NCBI GenBank assembly: GCA_004352715.1
Contig: SCFE01000071.1
Location: 1,562,584-1,626,583, forward strand
Source of the DNA: Hofstenia miamia
Lineage: Eukaryota > Xenacoelomorpha > Acoela
Length of the DNA: 64,000 nucleotides
Reading direction: 5' to 3'
Positions 1-11,606 of this stretch are shown one piece after another. A program made the position numbers and the translations under genes. How positions within the stretch are numbered: position 1 is the stretch's first letter; every line of letters begins with the position of its first letter. The notes beneath the pieces were generated by a model. It was not told the origin of the DNA, searched no databases, and was given only the letters and a program-made list of their open reading frames with translations.

Positions 1-697
1 TTTTGGTTAATTGTCACAATTTTCTTGTTTTGATCAATGTGAACAATTTATATTATTGGTTAAGTAGGCCATTCTTAGATGGTTATAGCTCAAACAGTTT
101 GATTTGATTAACAAATTTTTATACCCATCTATTGTATATCGATTGAACTCAAATAAATATCTGTCCATTTTCCGATTATGTAAAATGTTTGGGATACCCC
201 ATGTAAAATATTGCTTCTGCCAAAATTTCCGCATTTTAGGGGTCCAAATCTAAAAAACTATGGTGCCAAATTTTTTCCAATATATTTTATAGAATACGTA
301 AAAAGTTTGTATACAAAATGGGCAAAAGAAAATTTTATTTGTCTATAAAATCGCAAGAATTGACATTTTTTAGGAAAGTAGGCTATTTTTTGAGTCTATA
401 GCTCAGTTAGTATATTTTATTTGCAAAATATATTGTAATTGTATACTAGATTTCACCCTTTCTTTCAATTTTTTTGCCAGTTTCCTCAAAAGAATTGAAT
501 GTGACTAAGGGATTTTTCTTCTGAATGCTTCAATTTGAAACAATGTTTAAATATTTATACTATGCTATGTCTTAATTTTGCATGCCTATATTCAAATGCA
601 TGCATTATCACTGTATTTTTAGGAGGCTGCAGTCCTGCAATGATTGATTTGTAAAAGTATAATTAAATTTTTTATGGTTTATTTTTGTACTTAGTAA
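1..697. other. No gene recognised
   Basis: AT-rich sequence without a convincing coding frame, RNA gene or repeat. One short minus-strand frame near the left edge has no recognisable motif. The 3' half of the prominin-like gene could continue beyond this edge, but no exon of it was found here. Confidence 0.5.
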
Positions 698-780
698 TTG
701 GTTTACTATAGTAAGCATTTGCTAAGTAAATTTATAAGTGTTAGTCGTTTCTGTAAGAGAATTTTATTTCGATTGTCTAT

Positions 781-1281
781 TTTTGTGGATTCCACAAAAN
801 NNNNNNNNNNNNNNNNNNNNNNNNNNNNNNNNNNNNNNNNNNNNNNNNNNNNNNNNNNNNNNNNNNNNNNNNNNNNNNNNNNNNNNNNNNNNNNNNNNNN
901 NNNNNNNNNNNNNNNNNNNNNNNNNNNNNNNNNNNNNNNNNNNNNNNNNNNNNNNNNNNNNNNNNNNNNNNNNNNNNNNNNNNNNNNNNNNNNNNNNNNN
1001 GATTGTCTATTTTTGTGGATTCCACAAAACTTCAGAAGTGAATTTTATTTCGATTGTCTATTTTTGTGGATTCCACAAAATGCTGGAATTTGCTGTTTCA
1101 CTTGTAAAATATTTTTGTGGATTCCACAAAACTTCGGAAGAGAATTTTATTTCCTTTGTGTATTTTTGTGGATTCCACAAAATGCTATAATTTACTGTTT
1201 CCTTTGTGTATTTTTGTGGATTCCACAAAATGCTGAAATTTGCTGTTTCATTTGTTAATTATTTTTGTGGATTCCACAAAA
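781..1281. repeat. 51-bp minisatellite with 19-bp palindromic core, array 1
   Basis: The core ttttgtggattccacaaaa is a palindrome with 9-bp arms around a central T. It recurs at 781, 1011, 1062, 1113, 1164, 1212 and 1263, so the step is 51 bp except once 48 bp. The spacers between cores are related in two versions. A run of Ns from 800 to 1000 hides several units. Because 51 and 48 are multiples of three, frames stay open through the array and read FLWIPQN repeatedly. I take this as a by-product of the period and not as a protein. Confidence 0.9.
800..1000. other. Assembly gap (201 N) inside the minisatellite
   Basis: The gap starts directly after one palindromic core and ends in a spacer of the same array, so it probably represents unresolved repeat units of unknown number. 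Confidence 0.95.
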
Positions 1282-1473
1282 TATTTGAAATTTTTTGAAA
1301 CATAAATATTAATACTAAAAATGGAAAATGTGATTTATTCCATTTTTATGTGACTCTATGTTCAAAGTATTTCATCAATTTCTCAAGAACAAAAGTTTTT
1401 ACTAAAGTCTCGATACAAGTAAAGATTTTTAAAGAAGTATCGGTACNNNNNNNCTGTTTCACTTGTAAAATAT

Positions 1474-1645
1474 TTTTGTGGATTCCACAAAACTTCGGAA
1501 GAGAATTTTATTTCGATTGTCTATTTTTGTGGATTCCACAAAACTTCAGAAGTGAATTTTATTTCGATTGTCTATTTTTGTGGATTCCACAAAATGCTCG
1601 AATTTGTTGTTTCACTTGTAATATATTTTTGTGGATTCCACAAAA
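1474..1645. repeat. 51-bp minisatellite, array 2
   Basis: The same core occurs at 1474, 1525, 1576 and 1627 at exact 51-bp steps. A 7-N gap (1447-1453) lies just before it. The roughly 80 bp after this array (1646-1724) match the roughly 80 bp after array 1 (1282-1362) with a few differences, so array plus flank form a larger repeat. The differences argue against a pure assembly copy, but an allelic copy is possible. Confidence 0.9.
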
Positions 1646-1727
1646 TATTTGAAGTTTTTGAAACTAAAATATTAATAACAAAAATGGAAAATGTGATTTA
1701 TTCCATTTTTATGTGACTCTATGTTAT

Positions 1728-2413
1728 TAGCTAACTACAAGCATTGTAGCATTTCTCCTTGAGATTTAAAGTAAACAGTGATAATTATGTCTCAACATTG
1801 ATGAATTTCTCTTTCTGCAACCCCAAATCTAATTAAAAAATAACTATGACATTCTTGGCGCCCATTTCTTAGAAATATTATGCACAAATCATGGGTGGCT
1901 AAATTCTTTTTTCCAGTGCTGTGTGTGTTGAAATTTTTCAAGTTTCTTTGCATATGTGTTGTTAGGAAACATCATGGTGAGCCAAAGTTGGAATTGGGAC
2001 AAATTTTTTCCTTTACACCAATGATAGTGTTTTTTGCCTAATAGAGGCCCATAAGCACTACACTATGATTTTGAAAATGTATTGATAAACATATGCATTG
2101 TTAACCTTTATACAGTAAGCATGTCATACAGGGCCGTAGGCCTGGAGCAGACGTGAGGCCTTCGTGTACATGATTGCATTTTGCTATCAAATAGCATTGA
2201 ATGTGTAGTCGTCCTTTTTATCGTTTAGGGAACCTATCACTTTTTACAATTCCATTACAAAAATTCTCTGAAAACTTACATCACCATAAAGTGGAATTTT
2301 CATAAACGGTCTTTGCCTGTAGCAGACTAAATTTAGATGTTAGAAGTATTCCACCAGCCAACAATGCAGGGCTGGTTAAACTTAAAGAGAATGTTTTTTG
2401 CCATCTGCAAAGT
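1728..2413. other. No gene recognised
   Basis: AT-rich, no open frame with a recognisable motif, no tandem repeat of note. Confidence 0.5.
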
Positions 2414-2465
2414 TTAAGTTTTCAGGTGAAATTGATCTTGTATTTCAAATACCAAATAAATTATT

Positions 2466-2575
2466 AGGTCCAAGCCCTGCCCGGCCCAATTCGCTGTATA
2501 GAAAATCTGGCCCAAGTTCAGGCCAAGCCCGGCCCAGCCCGACCCGACTTTAGGCCCAACCCAATTCCAACCCTG
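2466..2575. repeat. G/C-rich GGGCC/GGGTC-type dispersed repeat
   Basis: This 110-bp block is far richer in G/C than its surroundings and consists of variants of ggcccaa and gacccgac. Related blocks occur at 10,795-10,905 (shared aggcctaaagtc-like stretch) and 26,081-26,365. It cuts into the RT thumb of the non-LTR element, so it was probably inserted later. The class is not assigned. Confidence 0.55.
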
Positions 2576-2583
2576 TCGTGAGC

Positions 2584-3560
2584 AATAGAGTATAACAGAT
2601 AGTATACAACGTTTGTAAAGATTGAATTTTATTTTCTGAGTAGCATTAAAAGGAATATTTTGTCTGAAATATTTTATTATCTTGAATGACTTTGATAGCT
2701 TTATATCTAAGTGTTTATTCAATTTTAGATTATTGTCAATATCAAATCCAAGATCACAAATATTTGATGTGCACAATAAATTATTATTGTTTAAGAATAG
2801 ATTTTATTCAGTGCCCTTAAATATTATGATTTTAGTTTTGGATGTATGAAATTCAAGTGAAATTAAGCAAGCCCACGATTGAAGAAAATTTATATTTTGT
2901 TGTAACAATTCAAAGTCAATTGAATCGTATAATTTTAAGTCATCAGCAAATAATAGGCATTCAGAGTGATTGATAGAATTAGAAATATTATTGATGAATA
3001 TTCAAAATAATGACACACTTCATGTGGAACTCCAGAAGTTATTGGTTTTAAATTGGATAAATTGTTATCTATTCTAACAGTTTGAAATCGATTGAGTAGA
3101 TAACAAGTAAGTAGCTTAATAGATGACTCGTCAAAGCTAAATTCAGTAAGTTTTTCAATAAGTTTTTTATGAGGAACTGAATCAAATGCTCTTCTTGTCA
3201 AAATAGACAGCTGTGGTAGAAATATTGGAGTCTGAATTTTCATAAATTGTGTCTAGAAAATTTTCTAGATTTGTAATTGTAATTCTATTAGTCATAAAAC
3301 CATGTTGTCTATGCTAATATTTTCTCTTATAATTGGATATATATAATCAAATTAGATTCTTTCTACAATTAGATACATTTCCGGTAGAATGCTTATAGGA
3401 CGATAATTTGAAGCAATTTTGGTAAACCAGATTTTAAAATGGGTCTTATATGTGCTTTCTTCCTAGATTTTGGCCAGATACTGGTTTTGAGTATATGCAA
3501 ATATAAATAGTATACAGCTGTGCTAATTAAAGGATGCACCGTATTTTAAAATCAAAGAAG
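2584..3560 (-). pseudogene. Non-LTR reverse transcriptase, degenerate
   Basis: Minus-strand frames show the classical blocks in order: NYRPISILP (near 3,400), AFDSVPHKKLIEKL (near 3,170), ITSGVPH in place of the usual SGVPQG (near 3,035), and a thumb segment with LGFDIDNNLKLNKH and LYKRCILSVILYCS (2,590-2,740). These are RT domains of CR1/Jockey-type elements. Several stops and frame changes separate them and the expected catalytic FADD block was not found intact. Product: RNA-dependent DNA polymerase, inactive here. Confidence 0.8.
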
Positions 3561-4157
3561 AAATGCCATCACAGGAAGAAGTGCATGAATCATCCACATA
3601 AAGCAAGCGCATTTTCTATTCGTTTAATAGTAATAGGTACTTCATTTAGGCAAATTTTTGGGTCTGAAGAGGAATTAAAAACAGATGAAAAGTATTCATT
3701 GAAAATATTGCTTTTTGAGAAGTTGCCAATTGCTAAATGACTTTGCCACTCAATAATAGAAAGTAATTTACGATTTCTTGATAGTCAACATAATACTCTA
3801 AAACAACTGGTAGTGCCAGAGTAACTTATGGAAGATACTAGAAGAATTTTATCTGCTTCAATGCTGTTTTCTAAATCTTTTTTAATCTGTCGTAGACTAA
3901 ATGCTGTATCTAAATTCCATTTCTTGTTGATGGTTTAAGTCACAGTTCTCTGGCAATTTATGAGATGCATTGTATGGGAACAATAATAATATGGAAATGT
4001 AAGCAAATTTTTTCTCTTAAGTGGCATGATATTTTTAATGGCATTATTGAATAAGGAAAACTATTGTTATGAAAAATAATGTTGTTAAATAATATTTGTA
4101 ATAAAATCATATAATGCTGTTAGGTTATACGAAAATGTTTCCCTATTAAAATACCTT

Positions 4158-4790
4158 TTAGAGTAGATCCGAAATGGTACAGTTTCTTAAAACTATAAAT
4201 TCAATATCAGGGTTATCACTAAATAATAGATCTAATGTGTTACTAGCGATATGTGTTGTTTCGAAAATGAATTGCAACATATTTAGACCTTCTAAACATG
4301 ATATAAAGGGGTCATTATCGAAGTCAAATATGATTTCCCATGAATTGTCTGGCATATTAAAGTCTCCTAAAATAATAACATTGCTTGAAGATAGATTATG
4401 GAAATATCTTAATTTTTTAGAGTAGAATGTGATAGACTCATAAAGTCAATACTTCAATACGTGATAGTGTGAGCTAATAGGTGGATTGTAAATTAAGATA
4501 AATAATGTAGTATTTCCATCAGAACTAGAAACAGTACAATGTACAAGGAACAGAAAATTCAAATAGTAAAAGCTTCTAATAATAAATCGGAAAAGTTCAA
4601 ATAGCCAATTAAAATACCACCATGTTCATGTATATTACGATCTGAACGTGAAATGACTACAAAATTAGAGGCAGGAAGTAGTTCATTGGAATAAATATCA
4701 GGATGAAGCCAAGTTTCAACTAGAAAAACAATTGAAATTTAATTCAAAGTAATTAGATTAACTAGTTCAACAAGTTTTGAAAAACTTAAA
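4158..4790 (-). pseudogene. Non-LTR endonuclease (APE/EEP type), degenerate
   Basis: The minus strand reads VFLVETWL and SRSDRNIHEHGGILIG near 4,770-4,620 and, nearer 4,160-4,350, HIASNTLDLLFS followed by an ISDLL block that replaces the family's usual ISDH. These are the conserved blocks of the endonuclease that nicks the target for retrotransposition. The parts lie in different frames with stops between them. Confidence 0.75.
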
Positions 4791-5054
4791 ATCGATTTAA
4801 CATTTAATAAAAGACAAGAGATATCATTAGATAGTCAATTTGAACGAACTTCAATGCGACTTCCTTGATAAAATAATTTTGGATTTAGGATTTTAAAATC
4901 TTTTTTTATCTTTCCCATCACATATAAAGATATGTCATTCAACAAAATCTCTTTACATGTAAGCTTTCGATAAGCATTTTCTAGCAGTCTTAAAACATAT
5001 AATTAAAGTACGTAGGCGACTAAGGCTAGGGTTGAATTTGCCCAAACGGCATTC

Positions 5055-5580
5055 TTAGGATATGTCAGCATAATTTTCATTGATATGCTTAAGAATTTTG
5101 ATTTGCATTAAGTCATCACATTGTAGATTTTCAGAAAAATTGCGTCCTTTTTCTGGGATTCCGTCAAGTTTTATTTCATAACAATGTGAATTAGAAACTA
5201 AATTCTTATTGTCATTGTGAATTATAGAAAATTTTAATGAATCAAGAGTGAGTTCTAAGGTGGATTTCAGAGTTGATTCAATGCAAGTACGTATTGATGA
5301 ATCAATTATTTCTTTTATATGATTATTATTTTTAAGAAATGTGTTTTCCAAATCTGACAAAATAGTTTTTCAAATTCGAATGATGCTCTTTAATTTCTGA
5401 AGAAATATTTATAATTTTCAAATTAATATTAGAAATAATGTTTTGTTTTCTTCAGCTGTTTCAGAAATAATTAAGGTCTTTAAAGCAGACTGAGCTTGTT
5501 TTTGAGGTAAAAGTATAATTTTATTTTCACATAATGTAAATATATCATCTTTATTAGATAAGTCCATATTTTCCGGCAAT
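5055..5580 (-). pseudogene. Non-LTR ORF1-like protein fragment
   Basis: A 101-codon open stretch (5,360-5,055) contains a predicted helical N-terminal part and the block EIKLDGIPEKG followed by DLMQIKILKHI, which resembles the RNA-binding region of ORF1 proteins of CR1/L1-like elements (isGIPE motif). It lies upstream of the endonuclease in the element's own direction, as expected. Further minus-strand coding-like sequence extends to about 5,580 in another frame. Confidence 0.55.
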
Positions 5581-5590
5581 ACCATATCTT

Positions 5591-6190
5591 AATATTATAA
5601 TGATAATAAAACAATAAATTTCAGTGTACCAATTAGGTTGTAAAGTATAATTATTAGGTCAGATTAACTAGCGACATGTCTTAATAAACAGTTAAATATC
5701 TTAATGCAATGTATAAGTAGCGTTGATTTAAGTTAGCTCTTAATAATCACATATTCTACAAATGTGAAAACTAAAAGAGACCTTTGTTTATTTTTTTAAA
5801 TTGTATTCATTTGAGAAAGGCTTCCTCAAGTCAAGAAGTTCGATTGAAATGTTACATGGATCGGACTGTTATTTCAATGATTTTTAGGAGTTCGATCAAG
5901 TCAACTAACCGACAAATACTGCTGAAAAAAACATTTCGCGAAAGAAGTGACTGTAAAAGTCCAGGCCACGCCTTTGATTTGGAATACAATGTCAAATTTC
6001 AGGCCTAAAATGTATCAAAAACAATTGGGATTTCAGTTTGGGTGCTGAACGGCTTATCTTTTTTTCTACTCAACTCGGGGAGAGATGCAAAACTAAATGC
6101 TAAAAAACTATTCATACATAGCTAAACTATGCTGAATCTTTCGCAAATATATTTAAGGTGATTTGTTGAACAATTGCGAAATAAAAATAC
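5591..6190. other. No gene recognised between non-LTR element and prominin-like exon M
   Basis: An open frame of 74 codons exists on the plus strand (5,784-6,008), and a minus-strand stretch near 5,900-6,000 follows an acceptor-like ttttag, but neither continues the prominin-like reading frame nor shows a known motif. The exon expected next (TM3) is not seen here. Confidence 0.4.
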
Positions 6191-6279
6191 CTTGCCCAGG
6201 TAGTTTTATCCATGATGTCCATTATTTCAGAAATATTTGCGTATTGGTCCGTATAATTTGAGTATTTGAAATCGCTTAT
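6191..6279 (-). CDS. Prominin-like exon M: end of extracellular loop 1
   Basis: Acceptor ctcttag, donor AG|GTATTT, phase 2 out. The product (ISDFKYSNYTDQYANISEIM…) matches in character the segment just before TM3 in prominins, with an SxxxNYT glycosylation site. It is the last exon found. Confidence 0.65.
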
Positions 6280-8755
6280 CTAAGAGAACAAATATTATAT
6301 TGAACTAAACTACAAATTTCATACGACTGTTTGGAGTTTTCCTATATCGCTGATAAGTGGCGCTTTATTCTCATCGATTTGGCCAGAAATGAGATCTTTG
6401 ATTGCTAAATTATTGCTAAAAGTTATCAATAAATAGATAGTGAAATACAAATGCTTAAATTACTTCTTATATCAAATCTTGAGCAATGTGTCGCGACTTG
6501 TCAACGAGCCGAGCCGAGCTTGAGCAGAGTATTGGATATACAACGAGCCTTTTTAAGCAAACCGAATTTATAGTGCTGCTAGTTAATTTGATTACACAGA
6601 TTTTTTTTATTTTTTCATTCAATGTTCCTTACATATAATCGTATTTTAGAAATGTTTATTAAATAATAGGAAGAGCAATGGAAAAAATTGTGAGAGCACA
6701 ATATTTTAAAAAAATATCGAGCTGAAACGAGCCTCATTGAAAGATATTATGTGGCGAGAAGAGCCGAACTTACTCAAAATTTAAGCGAGCCGAGCCGAGC
6801 TTAGAAATTACGGGTCGTTGATAAGTCTGATGTGTAGGTTACTTTTAAAATCATTGTACAGCTTTAGAAATTAATAGAATCGTTTCATATATATATGTAT
6901 GGATATTCTTGGTAATGGTTATATTAGAATCACAATCCAACTACAAAATCAACTTACTATCCAAAGAAGAACTGATGGTGGAATTTATTAGATCAGATAC
7001 ATCTGCAAATACCTAAAATATGTTATAGAAATACTCTATTATTTTAAGATACACATCGCAATAAGTCTTAGGTTTAGTGTCTTTCCAACATCGACATAAA
7101 CACAAGTTACACAAATCTGAATTGGTTAATTCTTAAATTTGAAGTTAGACGCTTCCATAGATTTTCGTTATATTATGTCGTTTTAGTATGGTATATTCAG
7201 CTCAAAACTCCAAACTAACTTAAATATTTAAAGAAATTAGTTGATCAACAATTTTAAAAAACAAAATCATCACGGAAATCTATCTGGTTCTATGGTGGTT
7301 TTTGTCGTATAAATGAATATCTACAATAACAGCTTCATATTCATAGATATCTTGTATATTTTTTGTTGTACATCTATCAAAAGAAGTTTCATAGTTTTCT
7401 AAAATTAAAAGGCCATGTGTATATATAAAAATCCAAATAAATATGATATTAATTACATTATGCACTTGCTTGTAAGAAAGAATTACTTTGTAATAGTAGC
7501 TTCATCAATTATTATTATTATTGTTTTTTATTATAAATATGAAATTGATCAAATTTTTGAATTTAACACATTTAATTAGTGATTTTTATTTACACATAGT
7601 AATACAATTCAAAAAAATATTCATCCCCCGAAATTTAAAGTCAAATGTCCAAATCTTACATTGATTTAACATCAAATTCTGATTTATTTTACAATACCTA
7701 CTTTTTCATGTTATTTTTTGACATTATAATATTCGTAGATTAAGGTAGGATTTCTCTGAGAATTTTTTTCCTTCACAAACTGACTAGCCAGAATCATTTT
7801 CATTTCAATTCTAATTATTTCATAAAAACTCAAGGGGTTTTCAACTGAAATCGAGAACTTGTTTTTTGAAAAATAAAATAGTAACAATTTGATGAAAAAC
7901 ATATTACATTATAAATGCGGTAATTTTTTGGAATTTGTCCTGCATTCATAATTAAAACAAAACCCAAACTTTCTACTACAATTAAGCAAAAAACCATATA
8001 AATCCGAAGAACCAGAAAAATACAAATTGGCAATCATTTTTGTTTAAACTTGAAATATGAGAAATTCTTTTACAAAAATACGTTTGATAATACAAATTTA
8101 TATTAGCTTCACATTAAAATGAAAAATATATTTGAAATTCACTAAAAATGGAGGTAACTATGATTTCAGAGCTTAAATAATTTAATATTTGTCGTCTTAG
8201 AAAAATTATATTAAAAACATAATTTAAAAAAGTTGAAAGACGGGGAACTTACTGATGTCATGATATCCGTTACTTGCATTGTTGGAATGGGGTCTAATGT
8301 CGTTGAAGGCATTGCCTAATTTACACATTACTCAATAAATATTATCCAGATACCAGTAGCAATATCTAAGGCTGATTAAAATAAAAAAATTTCATTTTTA
8401 ATAAATACTAGAAAATAGTTTGTTCTTATTAGACTATGATAATGTTACATATTCGTAGTATAAGTAGTGTAAATAATGATAAAGCTTAGTCAAATTCAAG
8501 AAACGATATCAAGAACATAACAAACCAAAAATTTACGGATAATATATGCTTATTTAGTTGATCTTTAACATTAGTATCACAAGAGGATCCACAATTAGCA
8601 CTAGCTGCAAGATCATTCACTGCATCTTGTAATAAATCTGAGATTGTTTTCATGTTAATTGTGCTGTTCGTTGGATTATTGTAGTACATTTCCGATGTTT
8701 GATTGCCCAAGTCTTCGTAGGCGTTTGAAAAATCACTAATGACTAAACATACTGC

Positions 8756-8801
<46 letters not shown>

Positions 8802-10010
8802 TAATAGAAGAAGAGCATTTCAATCGTGAACTTCTTAAAATTAGGAACAAGAGAAACATCAGTAATGAATCATATAAAAAACTATATAGTACATGATGTA
8901 AACCTGTCAGAATGTATGTTCTTGCAAAAACTCACAGGAATCTGAAAAATCCACCACATAGACCTATATTGAATGTTATAGACAATCAGAGCTATCACCT
9001 CCACAAATATTTGGACAGTATTCTTTAGCAATTTGTTCCAAATAAATATATTCTGAAAAATACTGAAGACTTAATTAAGAAGTTAGAAGATCTTAACAAG
9101 AAAGTTGAAAATTTTCATTTTGTCAGCTATGATGTGAAACCTCTTTTACTAACATACCACTTGAAAAAACCATACAGCACATTTTGAACATCATTTCTGA
9201 GAATAGTTTAGAAATCAATCATCAAGTTTTACATCAACTATTAAACTTAGACTGCAAATATTTCCATTTTACATTCAATAATATTTTATACAAACAAATT
9301 GATGGTATGCCAATGGGATGACACCTAAGCCCTGCAATGGTTAATTTTGCAATGAACATAATTATAAATGAAATAGAAAGTCATGAAGATCAATCTATCA
9401 TCTATCATCGATATGTTGATGACATCATTGCAGCATTTATATCAAAAGAAAAAGCTGATAATTTTTTAAATTTTTTAAATAACATCTGTAACGAACTTCA
9501 ATTTACAATTGATCATGAAATTGATAATAGATTGAACTTTCTAGACATCACAATATCAAAGAATAAAAATGAACTAATTACAAATTGGTATCAAAAATCT
9601 ACAGAAACTGATCTTTATATACCATTTAAGTCATACTGTGGTGAAGTTTATAAGAAAAATACATTTAAGTGTCTAGTAGATAGAATATTTACAAGTTGTT
9701 CAAATTATGAAAATCTAACAAAGAGCCTAGACAAACTTATTAAGGATCTAATGAAAAATGGCTATCCACAAAAATTAATAAGCAAAGTGATAAATGCTAA
9801 ATTCAAATTCAATAACAATAAACAACGAAGTGAAAAACAAAAAACAAAGACATTACGTTATATGAAGAAGAATGCTATAACATTAAAGAAACAAATAAAA
9901 ATGTTAAACAAAGATCTATTAGCATCAAAAAATTCATATATGCAATGATGGATACATATGTGTGCGCAAATGTATAGATGCACATGTGTATAAATATATA
10001 TATATATATA

Positions 10011-10048
<38 letters not shown>

Positions 10049-11568
10049 TTGTATATATTAAAATCATAATAACTTACATGGGTCATATGATGTAGCATTT
10101 GCGATGAGGTTACTTGAAATTTGATCCAAAAATCTTTGAAAAACTCTGTTTGGTGCAGCTAAATGCATTTGAGTTTTATGAAAATGACGTGAGAATTTAA
10201 TATCTTTGTACATTCAATCAGCAATTTTCTAATAGAAACAATAAAAATACAACTTCCAGTTGTGAGTTACAAGTGACTTCGATGTGTTTTGTATGAAGAA
10301 AATATATTTACAACTCCCTCCTACAATTATTATCGTTTGCTGAGCCCTCTGGTTTAAATCACGCTATTATATTTTGTTCTAGAGCATGCATTGATCTTGC
10401 CATTTATTGAACTTGTTAAACAGCATTCATTTTAACTATCCTGCGACTGTTATATTGATAAAAAATTTCAATTATAACATCAGTTTTCCACATAAAACTG
10501 AAAATATTCACATTTTTTTACAATTTCATTCAGTCACATTTAAATTTCTTCGACAACATCCTAATATTTCAAACTCAAATGAATTATTTCAACACAAAGG
10601 GCTAACTACCTCATCACATTGAAGTAGATATATCACTCAAGTAGTGAGAGAAGTAGCGTCTCAAAATTAAGCGATTTAAAGGCCATTGGCCATATAGATA
10701 TTTGAATATGACTAGAAAATGTTATCGCTACTAAAAGAGAGGTATTTACCCGAAAAATTAAAAATTTTTTTGACAATTGTTACATAAATGGACCGAAGAT
10801 AGGCCGAATTGGTTTTAATTTAATTGTCCAAGCCGGATTTGGGTCAGGCCTAAAGTCTCTTGGGCCACCCCTCTACCTGAATTTCGGGCCTGTGAACAAC
10901 TCTGAGTGGGGCAGGTCGAACCATGAGCTATGAGGCAATGGCGGGCGAAAACACTATTTAGTTGAGAAAAAATGGATCCATGAAATTGGAAATTTTAGAG
11001 ATTGCAAAGAAATTTTTTGTAAATCGAGGTTTTCTTTTGATAAAATTTTGATTTAATTCGTTTGGATTCTGAAAAAATAATTATGCATTTTCAGCTCTTG
11101 GTGGAAATTGATTCCATTCAATTGCAAAATCTTGATTTGAACTTGGTTTATTCTTAACTTATGCTTGAAGGAGTTGGACTACTCTTGCATAGTGAATGAC
11201 ATACTTGGTTTATGGAGGCTTTTTAAAGCAAAAATTTATTTTGACTTTACTATCATGTTTTTCTATGCATTAACAGCATTTTTGTTTTTAGATTTTTATT
11301 GGTAGTAGTACTAGTTGAAAAATATTTGGCAGTGGTGGTTTAGTGTTATGAAAATTTTCATAGAAGAATACAATATAAAAAAACAAATATTTTTAGAGCA
11401 GGTTTTTGTGGGTAGGAAATTTGAGGCGAAATAGTAAGAAATGTGGGCTAATTTGGGGCAAGAATTTAAATTTGAGTAATGGACAGGTCACAAATTATGT
11501 GAGGTTGTGTGGGGTAGGGTAGCTTGAGTAATCTGTCCCATATATCTCTAAAATAAAGAGATTTCCGA

Positions 11569-11606
<38 letters not shown>

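Larger units (their letters stand above)
2414..5590 (-). mobile_element. Decayed CR1/Jockey-like non-LTR retrotransposon
   Basis: Reading on the minus strand, the order is an ORF1-like protein (about 5,580-5,055), an APE-type endonuclease (about 4,790-4,158) and a reverse transcriptase (about 3,560-2,584). This is the standard layout of CR1/Jockey-type elements, which copy themselves by target-primed reverse transcription. Every domain is broken by stops and frameshifts, so the copy is dead. A G/C-rich segment on 2,466-2,575 interrupts the RT thumb region. No 3' tail repeat or target duplication could be defined. Confidence 0.8.

Noticed and set aside
698-1258. 186-codon repeat protein with FLWIPQN units
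   Set aside because: The frame is open only because the period is a multiple of three; more than one frame is open and half of it is N.
781-1645. CRISPR-like array (palindromic repeat with spacers)
   Set aside because: Spacers are related to each other in two recurring versions and the setting is animal DNA with introns and retrotransposons; it is a minisatellite.
5784-6008. 74-codon plus-strand frame
   Set aside because: No motif and no similarity to neighbours; likely chance.
7280-8040. Minus-strand frames of 61-67 codons as further prominin exons
   Set aside because: Exons J and K already join in phase without them, and no splice signals or motif support them.
8742-8818. Extension of exon I through the (AT)n tract
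   Set aside because: It would read through a microsatellite; the tgtttag acceptor at 8,743 gives the right phase.
10214-10216. TGA as selenocysteine codon in exon H
   Set aside because: No reason in the family and no SECIS-like structure sought or seen; a nonsense change or wrong acceptor is simpler.
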